The notes under the pieces are model-generated. The model saw only the letters and a list, made by a program, of their open reading frames with translations, did not search any database and was not told the origin of the DNA. A stretch of 64,000 nucleotides of DNA from Diphasiastrum complanatum (lineage: Eukaryota; Streptophyta; Lycopodiopsida; Lycopodiales; Lycopodiaceae), in contig CM055113.1 in assembly GCA_029204225.1 (NCBI GenBank), positions 24,424,357 through 24,488,356 on the forward strand. The letters run 5' to 3'. The translations under genes and the position numbers were made by a program. Shown in pieces: positions 36,830 to 48,779 of this stretch. The first letter of the stretch is position 1. The number at the start of each line of letters is the position of its first letter.

Positions 36830-37612
36830 TGCCTTGACCTTTAAACTTACTTCTGCACAAAACTTTCTGTGTGCATCCAAACTTAGTGCTTTGGTAAAAA
36901 ATATCTGTTGTCATATCTTGCATTCGACCAAACTGCAATCTGACCTCTTTGTCGAGAACTTTGCTTCTAACATAGTGATACTTGAGTTCAATGTGCTTAC
37001 TCCTAGAATGAAATCTAAGGTTGGCTAATAAGGCAATAGCACTTTGATTATCACAAAATAATAATGTCGGAGCATATTGATTCAGACTGATATTTGAAAG
37101 TAAGTTTCTCAACCAAATTGTTTCCTTTGTAGCTTGTGAGGCTGCGATATACTCTGATTCTATAGAAGATAGAGCTATCGAAGATTGCTTACGACTGTTT
37201 TAGGAAACATGACCATTGTTGAGGAAGAATGTAAATCCAGAAGTGGATTTACGAGTGTCTACATCTCCTGCCCAACTTGCATCTGTGTAACAATGAGTAA
37301 ATTGAGTTTGTCGCTCCATAACAAATGCAAAAGTCCATAGTAGCTCGAAGATATTTCATGACTATGATAAGAGCCTTCCAAAGTGTTACACCAGGGTTGG
37401 TCATATACTGACTTAGGGAGCTGACTACAAAAGCGCTGTCTGGCCTGGTATAGATCATTGCATACATAAGAGATCCTATTATTGAATGATAAGGATACTC
37501 ACGCATTTGCTCCTTCTCTTCAATTGTTCGGGGACACTGGTCCTTCCACAATTTGAGACCTGGTTCCATTGGTGAGAGAGCTAGCTTGCAATTAATCAGA
37601 TTGTATCTGACT
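36830..37612 (-). pseudogene. Copia reverse transcriptase C-terminus and RNase H, broken
   Basis: On the minus strand the sequence reads KLALSPMEPGLKLW, YPYHSIIGSLMYAMIYTRPD, then RKSTSGFTFFLNNGHVS, SIALSSIESEYIAASQATKE, and CDNQSAIALLANLRFHSRSKHIE. These are the end of copia RT and its RNase H (catalytic Glu in ESEY, Asp in CDNQSA). Frame changes lie near 37,250 and a stop replaces Trp in the HVSW motif. The RT core with its YVDD box is missing because the homology is cut at 37,612, where another LTR begins. Confidence 0.8.
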
Positions 37613-38793
37613 TGTTGGATTTATATCCTTTACTCTCCTAAATCCTATCCTAATTTGCCTCCATTCATGCTGTATTTTTACTTATGTTGTCACACAGTCT
37701 GCATATTTATATGTAAAATAAGATAGGCGAAAAATGCAACTGTCTGCATAAATACATGTAAATTTCCATAGGCGAAAAAGGTGAAAAAGGTGACATTGTG
37801 TTTTTACACGTGATTTGTGAAAAGCGAAAAAGATGACACTGCCCTACAAAATGTCGAAGGTGCCCTTATAGAAAGTGAAGACACCTTGTAAAGCAAATTT
37901 TAAGGCATTTGTCGAAGTGTCGCTTTTTTTGCATCTTCACCAACGTTCATTTCAGTGAAGGCTGATGTCGCGGCCTTCTCATGCTCATCCCATGAACTGT
38001 GCAATCAGATTTGACAACGACCATAGCCACCCACGATCTCCTACAAAAAGCACAACCACTTTGTACCTTCTTCATCTGCACACCTGTAACATTATGTATA
38101 TATATTTTGGATATCATCTGCATATTCAATATCAATGAATAAGCAACGAGTGTGTGAAAAAAAATAATAACATCAGATGCTTATCAGAGATAGACGAAGT
38201 AGATGCTTTCGCGCATCGACTCTTTGTATTGTCAATAATAAGTTTAATTCTTTTTTTTTCAGATTGGATTAGCTTTGTGAAGCACGCGGTTTTGTCCGCT
38301 ATTGTCTTGTGCTCAACAGCATTATTGACCTATATATTTTGCTATACATAATCTGATTACAGCTTTGTTTGTTCTACGTTCAGATTTGTGTCAACATTGC
38401 TATGCCTTTCTACATTCTGTTTGACTCCCTTATTGCTTAATTTGATAGTCTATTCTTAGCGAATCATTATCAGTCTAGCTCGTCACAAATTATTCGTGAC
38501 AAATAATTTGTCTAGCTGTTCGCGACAAATTATCTTTCTGATATTTTTTTTTTGTTGCTTAATGTTTGGCTACGTAATCAGAACGAACGTGATTCTATCA
38601 CTAATGTTTTGTTCGTTTTTTATAAGCGTAGTCATGCTTTAGGGAAAGAGTGAGAAAGCTCATTCCGCTGCGCACGAACACTTTCCGTTCGAGTTCGTTT
38701 CTTTTTTCGATTTTTGAGTTCACTTCTTTTTGTGTTCGTTTCTTTTTCGAGCTAATTTTCATTTCTCTCTCACACACATCTCTTTCCCCAACA
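37613..38793 (+). repeat. 5' LTR of a second copia family
   Basis: 1,181 bp, starting TGTTGGATTT and ending CCCCAACA, followed by a primer site. The interior contains GGCGAAAAAGGTGAAAAAGG words. It cuts the minus-strand copia at 37,612. Confidence 0.75.
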
Positions 38794-38805
38794 TGGTATT
38801 AGAGC
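38794..38805 (+). other. Primer-binding site (initiator tRNA-Met, one mismatch)
   Basis: TGGTATTAGAGC, one base different from the standard TGGTATCAGAGC, directly after the LTR. Confidence 0.8.
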
Positions 38806-38926
38806 TATTTTTGTAGCTTGGTAAGCTTCCACAGTACAAGACTGTCTTATTGTTTTGTAATCCATTACTGGATTTTCATACTTAGGTCACTGATAGTTTT
38901 TCCTATCACCTAGACTAATCTTCCAC

Positions 38927-39238
38927 ATGGATTCCCAAGGGAAAGCCAGTCCTATCATCGACAAGCTTGATGGAGCCAATTACCATATGTGAAAATTCAA
39001 GACAAAAACTGTACTAATGGCTAAAGAATTGTATGATGTTGTTACAGGTGTAGAAGGGAAACCCGAAGCAGACGATGCAGCAATTGCCAGATGGAAGCTG
39101 AAGGATGGCAAAGCGTTCGCGTTGATCATCCTCAATATTTTGGATACCCAGATCGGCCATGTATCCGAAGCCCATACATCCAAGGAAGTCAGGGACATCT
39201 TGAGCACACTATACGAAGTGCGAGATATAGCTTCCTAT
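38927..39238 (+). pseudogene. Copia gag N-terminal fragment
   Basis: ATG at 38,927 begins MDSQGKASPIIDKLDGANYHM, then a TGA replaces the Trp of the conserved NYxxWK motif. The frame continues KFKTKTVLMAKELYDVV and GKAFALIILNILDTQIGHV up to RDIAS, then stops. It is closely similar to the gag at 44,818. The rest of the element is absent beyond 39,240. Confidence 0.8.
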
Positions 39239-39659
39239 TAAGATCAGTCCTCCAGCAGCTCCGCAAATTCTATCTCAGAGATTTTGCCTATTTACTGTCA
39301 AAAAGTCACATTTTTTTTCATATTCTCTATCTGCCAGTCAAACTCTCTGTTAGAATTCGCCATCCAGCCTAAGAACCCGTTCTCAAAGAGTACGATTTCT
39401 TAGTCATACCCGCGAATTTTGAAAGTACAATTTTTTTCCAGAAAATAAAAAAAAAATCACTATTCTAACATTCAGAACTCCCTGTCAGAATTCGCGAGTA
39501 TTACAGTTCGATTTATCTGCCTCTCCACAATTTCTCAGCCTGTCCGCGAATTCTATCACGACCAGAAAGACCAATTTTTTGGTTCTACACTATCAATTTT
39601 GCAAGCAGACTGCCTTTTTGCCAAGTACAGTACTGACTTGCTCATCTGTATTCTGCATC

Positions 39660-40190
39660 ATGTCTTGTGGTTGTGCTGAATCTTCTAATCCGGCTCCTCC
39701 ACAACTAGAATGAAGAATTCCACGTATCGATACACCAAAGTACGATGGAGAATCTGACCCAGTCCGATTTCTCAAAGACTTTGATAATGCATGCCGTTTT
39801 TATGGAGATACCTCTGAAACTAAAAAGCTATGTCTATTTCCTATGGTACTCTATGGAACCGCCAAGAAATGGTACTTGAATCTGAAAGCTCCTGATTTTA
39901 CTTCTTGGACCACCCTCAAAGATGCTCTCATCAAGCGTTTCAAGCCATCCAAACTGACTCCGAGCCTGTTCATTCAAATTACCCACATCAAGATGCGTCG
40001 CGAAGAGTCTATTCGAAACTACATTGAGCGTTTTAAACATCTCAAAGTAGAATGTGTTGATGAAAATATCACTGAACGTATGGCCATAAAACTGTTCTTA
40101 GTTGAATTGCCTAAAAACATACGCCGTGAACTCAAACCAGTGGACCTTTATGGTCAACTTAAGGATGTGATGACTGATGCTATCGTGAGG
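39660..40190 (+). pseudogene. Gypsy gag domain with early stop
   Basis: From ATG 39,660 the frame meets TGA after 20 codons, then stays open: PKYDGESDPVRFLKDFDNAC, GTAKKWYLNLKAPDFTSW, LIKRFKPSKL and REESIRNYIERFKHLKVEC. This is the retrotransposon gag domain (W.....L...F). Near 40,190 the frame shifts and continues as 40,307-40,500 with KNVWCPICSQHHTACE, a zinc-like Cys/His segment. Confidence 0.75.
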
Positions 40191-40809
40191 AAGACGAAGG
40201 TTCCGACGATGACTTTGACCATCGTGAAAAGAAATCTAAGAATCCGGACCGTCCTAATCACTCGAAGTCTGACAATATCGCTCAATCTTCTAAACTTCTA
40301 CATCAAATGGAAACCTGGCAAAAAGCTCAACAATCTCATATGGATAGACTCACTGCCGATTTTCAAACCGCCATGAAACAGATTGCTGATAAATCCTTTC
40401 CAGCAAGGAAAAATGTCTGGTGTCCAATTTGCTCACAGCATCACACTGCCTGCGAAACCATTTCCCAGCAGCCACCAGACCCACCATCTATCGAGCTTAC
40501 CACCCTTACCCTCCACAGCAGCCTGTGCCATGACCAGAGGTTTACCAACCATGACCAACTGCACCAAATCAATATTCATTCCCATGTCAACAATTTTTCG
40601 TTAACCAACCTGCCCCACACAACGTTGTCCATTATCTTGATCCAAATACCATCAATCCGGCCACCTACTATGTGGAAGACAATACTCCACCGCAGTACTC
40701 TACTGAAACGGTTGTTTATTATACCTATGATTCTAATGCTCAACCAGTGGATCCCAATGCCCAAGCTTACAATCCAAACCAAGTTGTCTTTGCCACACAT
40801 CAGCTACCC

Positions 40810-41698
40810 GCAATATGAGTATGTTTTATCTGTGCAGGTAAACATCCTAGTATTCGCTGCCCAGATACACTTCGCTTTCCTCCAGCTTGTGAAAAATGTG
40901 GTATTGAACATCACGTGAAGGACTGCCCATCCCAATCTAAGCCAGCCGCTCTTGTTTGTTCAGTGCAAGTAGAAACCTTACCCATCGAAACACATTCTGC
41001 TTGGGTCTTGACTCGTGCACAAACCCAACGCCAAGCCCCTACACTTGCATCCAGCAAAACTCAACTGCAGGTTGTTCCTCCAAGTGAAGATTCAACCCCG
41101 ATAGTTTACCCTCAGCCATCTGAAAAAATTTGGCTGCATCATCAGTATCGCCAGCAAATCCGCAATGCCGACCAACAATCTTCCTCTTCTCATAAAGTAC
41201 CTCACAAGCCCTTTGAAAGCAAAACCCTTGAAGATACTGAAGTTTGGGAAGATTTATTCCAAGCCAATGTCACTCTTCTTTTCCATGTACTCTGGAAGCA
41301 TGCTGGCCAGTGGAAACAACAGATCCAATCCAATAACACCACCACTACTGACGAGTTACCTGAAATGCCCTTACATCTAACCAATCCACTCAATGAACGA
41401 GACAACATCAAAATCCCAGCTACCCATCATCAATCCCGTGAAGTTTTAGCAGTACTCGATGGAGGCTCCAGGGTTAATATCATTTCCAGAGACAAGCTAG
41501 CCAAACCCACTTGTCAGCTTCGGATGGCTGATCAAAGTGTGGTCCGGCCTACCGGTTTTCTTCCACACGTGCTGATCAAACTAGGAGGTCTCAAGTTTTC
41601 TGTCGATCTCGTAGTACTTGATATTCCCAATAATGTCTATTCTTATGAATTACTACTTGGTCGTCCGTGGCTCACCAATGCAAGAGTCGTTCATGACT
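40810..41698 (+). pseudogene. Gypsy zinc knuckles and aspartic protease
   Basis: Two Cys/His knuckle-like motifs at about 40,820-40,925 (CFICAGKHPSIRC and CEKCGIEHHVKDC) lead into the open frame 40,915-41,700. Its end has VLAVLDGGSRVNIISRDKL and YELLLGRPWLTNARVVHD, the retropepsin fold with DGGS at the active site and the LLGRPWL flap-end motif. A stop ends the frame right after the protease. Confidence 0.7.
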
Positions 41699-43405
41699 AG
41701 AGCAAAGGCTGAGATACTTTTGGAAATCATGATAGTTCTGTCACCATTGATTCAACGGGTAAACTCAAACCTGCACGCATCCATGACGAAAGGTCCTCAA
41801 CCACCAACTCAGTATTTGAGCCATACTTTCAGAAAAGGGAAACACAAGCATTGGAAAATCAGTCTCCTTCTTCAACCAACCTCTTGTCATACTTTTGCGC
41901 CCATTCTCATGTCTATCGTCCACACCATCTACCGTTGTCACCACCACCCTCCCTTCCATCTGCTTGTTTATCAGCAGTTTACTGTTTTTCTGAGAAATTC
42001 CCAGTTTTTGATAGTCTTACCGAAGCAACTGATAGATCATTGCAAGTGTCTTGCGGAGACCAACTACCACCTATATTGGTTGTTCAGCAGAAAAAGACCT
42101 ACAAAAGCAGGCAAAACAGCTAGAAGAAATAAAGAGAAAGATCCAAGATGCTGAGGAGGAAAGGACGAAGACTTAAGCAACATATGAGTCAGATCAATTT
42201 TGAACAAAATAAACTCTTTAGAGCAATGATAGTTGAATCCCCTCCTACGAAGCCCAAAGAGATCCAAAAGTAACGGATCAAAAGAAAGAGTTGCAGAAAA
42301 GAAAGATGAAGACAACTGTGAACCTACAAATAAAGCAAGCTCCTCACCCAGCAAGTGGTGGTCAAAGCTCGACAGTGCAAGTGTCCAAGGCTGCAACTGT
42401 AGAACTATCAGTTCCTTCATCCTTTCACCAAGCCTTCATCATGTTTTCTTACCGTTACCAAACCGTCCATCCAAAACTGTTCCTACCACCAATTTTTGAT
42501 GAGTCCATCCCCTTGAGACTGATAATCAAAGTTTGTGCAACCTGTAGATCAAAGGTTTTCCTTGAGACTAAAACTTCAACTGAGAGAAAAACCGCGAAAA
42601 CACCCAGAGACAAATGGAGGATACAGACCTCCCAGAAGATAGAATCTGCCTAGAAACCAAAGATGAAACCGTTAATGGCAGATACAAGTGACTAAACAAA
42701 GAGATACATGGAAAGCACTCAAGTGAAGCATGTTGAAGTTGTTGAGAGCTCTCCACTTTGAGAATGTCAACCACCTATAGCAATAAGTCATTCTAATCCA
42801 ATTGCGGCAATTCATGAAAAATAGTTTTTGTGATAAAGACTGGCGACAATATGCACTTGGTTTTATGTAAGCAGACGAGGATCTACACTTTTTCAAGTGA
42901 TGATCAAAGATGCCAATGCAAAGCGGAGTGACATCGTCCAACATGAGTTGTAGTGGGTCCTGCAACACATTAGGGGTGGGATGATGTTGGTTGATTCTGA
43001 CGAATCCCCAAGATACTCGGACAGAGCAACTCAAGAGCACCTCTCACCTTAGACCGTTAGGAGTAAATAGCTGTAGAATCTTCAGAATGTTCATTTGGGC
43101 TGCACTTTGATTAGTGAATGAGCGTTCTTGGCTTGCATCTCTACTAGAATGTAAGTGCGTACAAGAGAGATGACCCTGAGTAGTCCTCTGATAGGCAGGA
43201 CAAAAAATATACTACAATGACAATCTATCCCTTCTGCTTGGTTTGGCATTGTAATATCAAGAGCACACATAACGAATGCCATGAAGCCTGATAACAGGCA
43301 GAATACCAAGCCGTAGAAGCTGTAAGCAAGGATCAAAAAAACCGTAGTAAACAGATCCTCTAGATCTTTGGATCTGTAAACATTTGTGTAAACATTAGTG
43401 TCAAC

Positions 43406-43528
<123 letters not shown>

Positions 43529-43602
43529 AGAGTAGAGCAAAGAAAAGACATGCTAGGGTTTGAGAGAGAGAGTGTTGAGAGAGATAGAAAGATAGATACA
43601 AG

Positions 43603-44672
43603 TGTTAGATTTCTAATGTTCAGCCTTAAATAAAATCATCAAGTAATGAGCATCTTGAAAATGGAAGGCCGAGAACATAATTTCGGACCTTCACTTTTTC
43701 CCTTTAAAGTTTTTCCCTTATGTCTTAAATGTTTTTAAGGCACCTTCTCCTTTTTCGCCTTTTTCGCGACTTCGCAAAAAAAGCGACACAGTGGGCAAGT
43801 GGCCAAAATGCCTTAGAAATCATTTTTTAAGGCACCTTCTCTTTTTCGCCTTTTGCAACTTCATGAAAATGCGACATAGTGGCCAAGTGGCTAGAATGCC
43901 TTTGAAATCATTTTAAAGGCACTTTCTTCTTTTTCGGCTTTTCACTGCCTTCAATCTAAGGCACCTTCGCCTTGTTCGCTAAAACTTTAGTATAAGGCAC
44001 CTTCGTCTTTTTTTGCCTTTTCCGGCTTCTTCGCTGCCTTCAGTATAAGGCTGGCAAGAATGCCTTAGAAACCATCCTTAAGGCACCTTCATCTTTTTTG
44101 CTGCCTTTAGTCTATAGGTGCCTTAGGGATTTGCACACACCTTAAGTCTAAGGGAACCTTCAAGAGTTGCATACCTTCAGTCGAAAGGGCACCTTCGGGT
44201 TTTTCACGTTTTTGCTACATTGGCAGACCAATGTCGCCAACTTATCATCAACCCTAAAACAGGTGGAGAAACAAATATCCTAAGGGCGGTTACCAACTTT
44301 TGTATAGATGCAAAACTGGAGTAAATGGCAGTTAAGGAACAAGATATTTCTCTCTCGACACTTGTAAATATATATACTAGTTGAATCAAGCTATGCAAGT
44401 GTTAATTGAATTTCTTCTTTTAATCAAAGTTTTTCTGTAGCCAGCATTATCACGCTCAACAAGCTGAAGTTATTACTTCAAGCCATTGTACTCATTGTTG
44501 ATTTTTATCAGAGTGCAATTTTTGTCTCACTACTGCGTCGTTCATTTGCGCATTCTGTATGAATTCTTCTACTTGAACATTCCTGCTGCTAACTGTTGTG
44601 TGTCTGTTCCTACATGCCATGCTCAAATCCTCGAGCTTCTGTTGTCGTTCATGCTCCCACCGTTTTACGACA
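43603..44672 (+). repeat. 5' LTR with internal AAGGCACCTTC repeats
   Basis: 1,070 bp, TGTTAGATTT...TTACGACA. About 43,735-44,200 has six or more copies of an imperfect unit built on TTAAGGCACCTTCTCCTTTTTCGCC, separated by GCCTTAGAAATCATT-type spacers. The 3' LTR lacks about 290 bp near its right part that this copy has. Confidence 0.85.
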
Positions 44673-44684
44673 TGGTATCAGAGC
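44673..44684 (+). other. Primer-binding site (initiator tRNA-Met)
   Basis: TGGTATCAGAGC, a perfect match, directly after the 5' LTR. Confidence 0.9.
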
Positions 44685-44817
44685 GGGCATTTCAGTAATC
44701 TGCATTTTCTACTGCAGATTATCAGTCTTGTTTCTATCAAGACATCTTTCTAGCAAACGCGCAACCAACAATATTCCGATAGTCGTTGTTTCTACCAACG
44801 ATCTCGTTCAACCAGAA

Positions 44818-47044
44818 TGGATCCATCATCTAGTTCATCTCTCATTGACAAACTCGATGGAGATAACTACCATCTGGAAATTCAAAATGAAGGTTATACT
44901 TCTAGCCAAAGAACTGTGGGACATCGTTGATGGCACAGAGCTCAAACCAGAAGGTGATGCAGCCATCATCACCAAGTGGAGACTGAGAGATGGCAAAGCA
45001 TTTGCCATGATCACCCTCAACATCAAGGATACTCAGATCAACCACATACGTGCCGCTCAAACTGCTAAGGATGCATGGGACATCCTAGCAACTCTCTATG
45101 ACATTAGAGATGTTACATCCAAGCTCCATCTGAGGAAGAAATTCTTCACCCTCAGAATGTCTGAAGCAGATAGTGTTTCAAGCCACCTCAACACCTTCAA
45201 AATCTTATGGAGCAGATGACTGCAACTGGCTTAGTCATAGAAGATTCCGATGCACTCATGACTCTATTATCGAGTCTACCTTAAGCCTACGAAAATTGGG
45301 TAATGGCAATTTCTACCTAGGAGCACCTCACTCTATCAAGAATAATTTCGCTGCATCAACATCCTCCTCAAGCTCAGGATCGGATCCTCAAGCTCTATAT
45401 TCAAGAAATCACAAGAGGTCTACACAGTCAGACTATCCTGAAAACAAGAGCAACATGCAACAACCTATATCAAACACACCATCAACTTCAGAGTCTTCAT
45501 TCTTCCAGCCAAGACAGAATCTATTCTGTAAGTACTGTAAGAGGACTGGTCACCTTATCAAGGATTGCAGAATGCTGCAATACAACAACAAAAGGAAACA
45601 ACAGTTCCAACAACAAGAAAATGCTGCTTCTACCAGTTACTCGATCCAGCAACAGGAGGAAGATGAAGTTGCCTTCTTGACCAAAGTCGAAGAACAATAG
45701 GATATCGATTCATGGTATTTGGAATCAGGTGCATCACAACACATGACTCACCATCGACACTGGTTCCATGACTACAAGTCATACACCCATCCTATAGTTG
45801 TGCAACTTGGAGACAACTCGACTCACACTATCGAGGATGTAGGAACAGTCAAAGTCAAATTCCAGAAAGGTGATGTAATGTTTTTGTCCAATGTTCTTCA
45901 CATTCCAAATTTGACCAAAAAAAACCTGCTCCCAATCAGCAGAATCACAGATTCGGGTCAGAGGGTCAAATTCGATAGACAGGGCTGCACTATTTTTGAC
46001 AAATCTAGGAAAGTTATTGCTTTCAGTGGAAGGTGTAGCAATTTGTACAAAATCAATCACTTCTATTCTACAAGTAGTCAAGCTCTTTTTACTTCAACTT
46101 CTGAATCAACTGAGATGCTTTGGCATTTTAGATTAGGCCATTTAAATTCCAGTTGTATTCAGCAAATGTCGAAACAAAATTTATTACAAGATCTACCCTT
46201 CATTAGCAAATTGAATTCTTCATGTGAAAGCTGTATTTTCAGCAACATGCTAGAACTCCAGTCACTTTCGATTCAGTTCGTTCTTCTAAAGGTTCATTAG
46301 ATCTTGTACACATGGATATTTGTGGTCCTATGCAGACTATTTCCACAGGGGGAGCTGTCTATTTGCTGACTATCATTGATGACTTCTCTCGGAGGACTGC
46401 AACATATTTCTTGAAGAACAAATCCGAGACTCTCAAGTTCTTCATGCAGTTCAAGGCATCATCAGAAAAATCGACCCAGAGAAGAATCAAGCTCTACGCT
46501 CTGATGCAAGGGGGTATTTATCTCCACCGAGTTCAAAGCTCTATGCAAGGCCAATTGAATACATTTACAACAACATTCAGCCAGCTACTCACCTCAGTCC
46601 AATGGTGTAGCTCAAAGGAAGAATCAGTCACTCATCGCAAGTGCAAAGAGCATGCTGGCCCATGCCTCTCTTCCAAAAAAATTCTAGGCAGAATCTGTTA
46701 CTACAACAGCCTACTTTCAAAATCGATCCATCTCGGAGCCCCTGCATGGCAAGACGCCTTATGAGGTGTGGACAAGATCGAAGCTATCACTCACAATTAT
46801 TCGAGTGTTTGGATGCATAGCCTACGCACAGATCCCTACTGATTTAAGTAGAAAGCTGAACAACACCAGCAGAATGTCGATCTTCATCAGCTATTCCTCA
46901 GACCATCAGACATACAAGCTCTTCAATTTGGACTCTCAGAAGACCTTCATGAGCAGAAATGTCATTTTTGCGGAAGATCAGTTTCTCGACCACAAGGGGA
47001 AAGCTACTTTGAATTCAGATTCTAGAATCGACACCAACGGCTAG
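44818..47044 (+). pseudogene. Copia gag-protease-integrase, multiple frameshifts
   Basis: Gag begins at ATG 44,818 (MDPSSSSSLIDKLDGDNYHL), shifts frame by one base near 44,876 and continues FKMKVILLAKELWDIV to 45,219. A zinc knuckle (CKYCKRTGHLIKDC) lies in 45,173-45,700. The protease motif at 45,715 is WYLESGASQHM: the catalytic Asp is Glu. Pre-integrase and integrase pieces follow: LWHFRLGHLNS, CESCIFSNM, HMDICGPMQT, IIDDFSRRTATYFL and VFGCIAYAQIP. Stops or shifts occur near 45,220, 45,700, 46,300 and 46,764. It is the same gag family as 38,927. Confidence 0.8.
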
Positions 47045-47456
47045 GAACGACTCAGGACTGATAAGAAAATTGACAAACCAAAAGATCGAACCGATCAAGA
47101 CAGCCTCCATCCCAAGTTACTAATGATTTGGCCTGCTAATTTGTGTAGGAATCATATGCTATTTTAGAGGCAATGTCAACACCTGACGTTGATCAAAAGA
47201 AGGCCAATGCATCTTTTAACGAGAATGGTTTAATTCCAAACTCGACAGGCTCGAATTTTTATTTTTAGTCTGTGTCGAATCCCTTCATAATCATCACCTT
47301 TCATGTAGATGATATGTTACTATTTAGTAACAATATGAATTTATTGAAGGATTCAAAATGCATGTTAGCTCTATCAAAAGGAGCTTCATCTCAAATTTAA
47401 CGATATGTTAAATCCGAAGTTTAAAGCATTTTTTCAAGATCCTCATTAAGGGGGAG

Positions 47457-48233
47457 TGTTAGATTTCTTATGCTCAGACAAGTAATGAGCATCTTGAAAA
47501 CGGAAAGGCCGAGAATATAATTTCGGACCTTCACTTTTTCCCTTTAAAGTTTTTCCCTTATGTCTTAAACGTTTTTAAGACACCTTCTCCTTTTTCGCAT
47601 TTTTCGCAACTTCGTGAAAAAAGCGACATAGTGGCCAAGTGGCCAGAATGCCTTAGAAATCATTTTTTAAGGCACCTTCTCCTTTTCGCCTTTTTGGAAC
47701 TTCGCGAAAATGCGACACAGTGCCAGAATGCCTTAGAAATCATTTAAAAGGCACCTTCTCCTTTTTCGACTTTTCGCTGTCTTTAATCTAAGGCACCTTC
47801 GCCTTCTTCGCTAAAACTTTAGTTAAGGCACCTTTGTCTTTTTTTGCCTTTTTCGGCTTCTTCGCTGCCTTCAGTATAAGGCTGGCCAAAATACCTTAGA
47901 AACCATTCTTAAGGCACCTTCGCTTTTTTCGCTGCCTTCAGTCTACAGGCGCCTTAGGGATTTACACACACTTTAAGTCTAAGGGCACCTTCAAGATTTG
48001 TTCAGTCAAAAGGGCACCTTCAAGTTTTTCGCATTTTTCCTACATTGGCAGACCAACGTCGCCAACTTATCATCAACCCTAAAATAGGTGGAGAAACGTC
48101 GTTCATTTGTGCATTCTGTATGAATGTTTCTACTTGAACATTTTTGTTGCTAATTGTTGCGTTTTCGTTCCTACACGCCGCGCTCAAATCCTCGAGCTTC
48201 CGCTGCCGCTCACGCTCCCACCATTTTACGACA
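47457..48233 (+). repeat. 3' LTR, internally deleted
   Basis: 777 bp, the partner of 43,603-44,672. The GTGGAGAAAC...GTCGTTCATTTG region is contracted by about 290 bp, and part of the left end also differs. The AAGGCACCTTC unit array is kept. It is followed by the ACAAG target duplication. Confidence 0.85.
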
Positions 48234-48238
48234 ACAAG

Positions 48239-48777
48239 GAGTTGTTGGAGGGAACCGTTTGAAAGAGTCGTTGGAAGGATCTACTGAGGCCAACAAAGTT
48301 TTCTCCAAAGAGGTTAGTAATCTAAACACACATTGTTTTTTTTTTCTATTTTCATTTCAATGTTTTACCACTAGAAATCGATTTGTTTTTCAGTGTTGTC
48401 TATAACAAAAGTTGTCTAATATCTGTTATCAATTATTGAAACTATCTTGTGATTTTGATTTGTCTATCAATGGCATCATCCATGTTTTCAAAATTATCTA
48501 GATACAATTTGTGATGTCGTTGTAGGAGAGAATGGATCCCTGTATAGCATATCTTGAAGAATATTACTATGTTCGCATAAACAACTGGTCAATGCAAGGA
48601 CGTTTGGCATTAATTCAGTTTATGTTTTTTTCTATTCGTGTGTGTGCATCTGATTGCAATGATATAAGATTAGTTTTGCAAGCACTTGCTAAAACTTATC
48701 AAGCATCTAACGATGGATTACTGTTGTCTTTGATAGCAAGTTTAAACTACACCTTCCTATGGCTTGCTGTGAAATAG
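48239..48777 (+). CDS. Unrecognised candidate gene fragment next to the copia insertion
   Basis: A possible small gene: a leader-like segment to about 48,314, a GT...AG intron (about 48,315-48,525) and an open frame of 81 codons from ATG 48,532 (MDPCIAYLEEYYYVRINNW). DNA to the left of the copia element at 43,545-43,597 also looks like a plant 5' leader (CTAGGGTTTGAGAGAG). If the 4.6-kb element is removed the two halves could join. No homologue is recognised. The end of the frame is rich in Leu and may be read-through into an intron. It could equally be chance. Confidence 0.25.
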
Positions 48778-48779
48778 TT

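Larger units (their letters stand above)
39660..42650 (+). mobile_element. Ty3/gypsy-type gag-protease remnant
   Basis: Gag and protease of a gypsy-like element are present with frameshifts; no reverse transcriptase, integrase or LTR was found. The upstream 420 bp (39,241-39,659) looks like its leader: T-rich with two GAATTCGC-type words. The downstream 950 bp (41,700-42,650) has only short frames, including a Lys/Glu-rich coiled-coil-like stretch near 42,120. Confidence 0.65.
43603..48233 (+). mobile_element. Ty1/copia element with both LTRs and target duplication
   Basis: 5' LTR 43,603-44,672, primer site 44,673, coding remnants, polypurine tract about 47,446-47,456, 3' LTR 47,457-48,233. 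A 5-bp target duplication ACAAG lies at 43,598-43,602 and 48,234-48,238, so both ends are original. The coding part is broken and nearly all of RT is deleted. A short piece near 47,300 still reads HVDDMLLFSNNM, the copia YVDDML box with Tyr changed to His. It cannot be autonomous. Confidence 0.9.
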
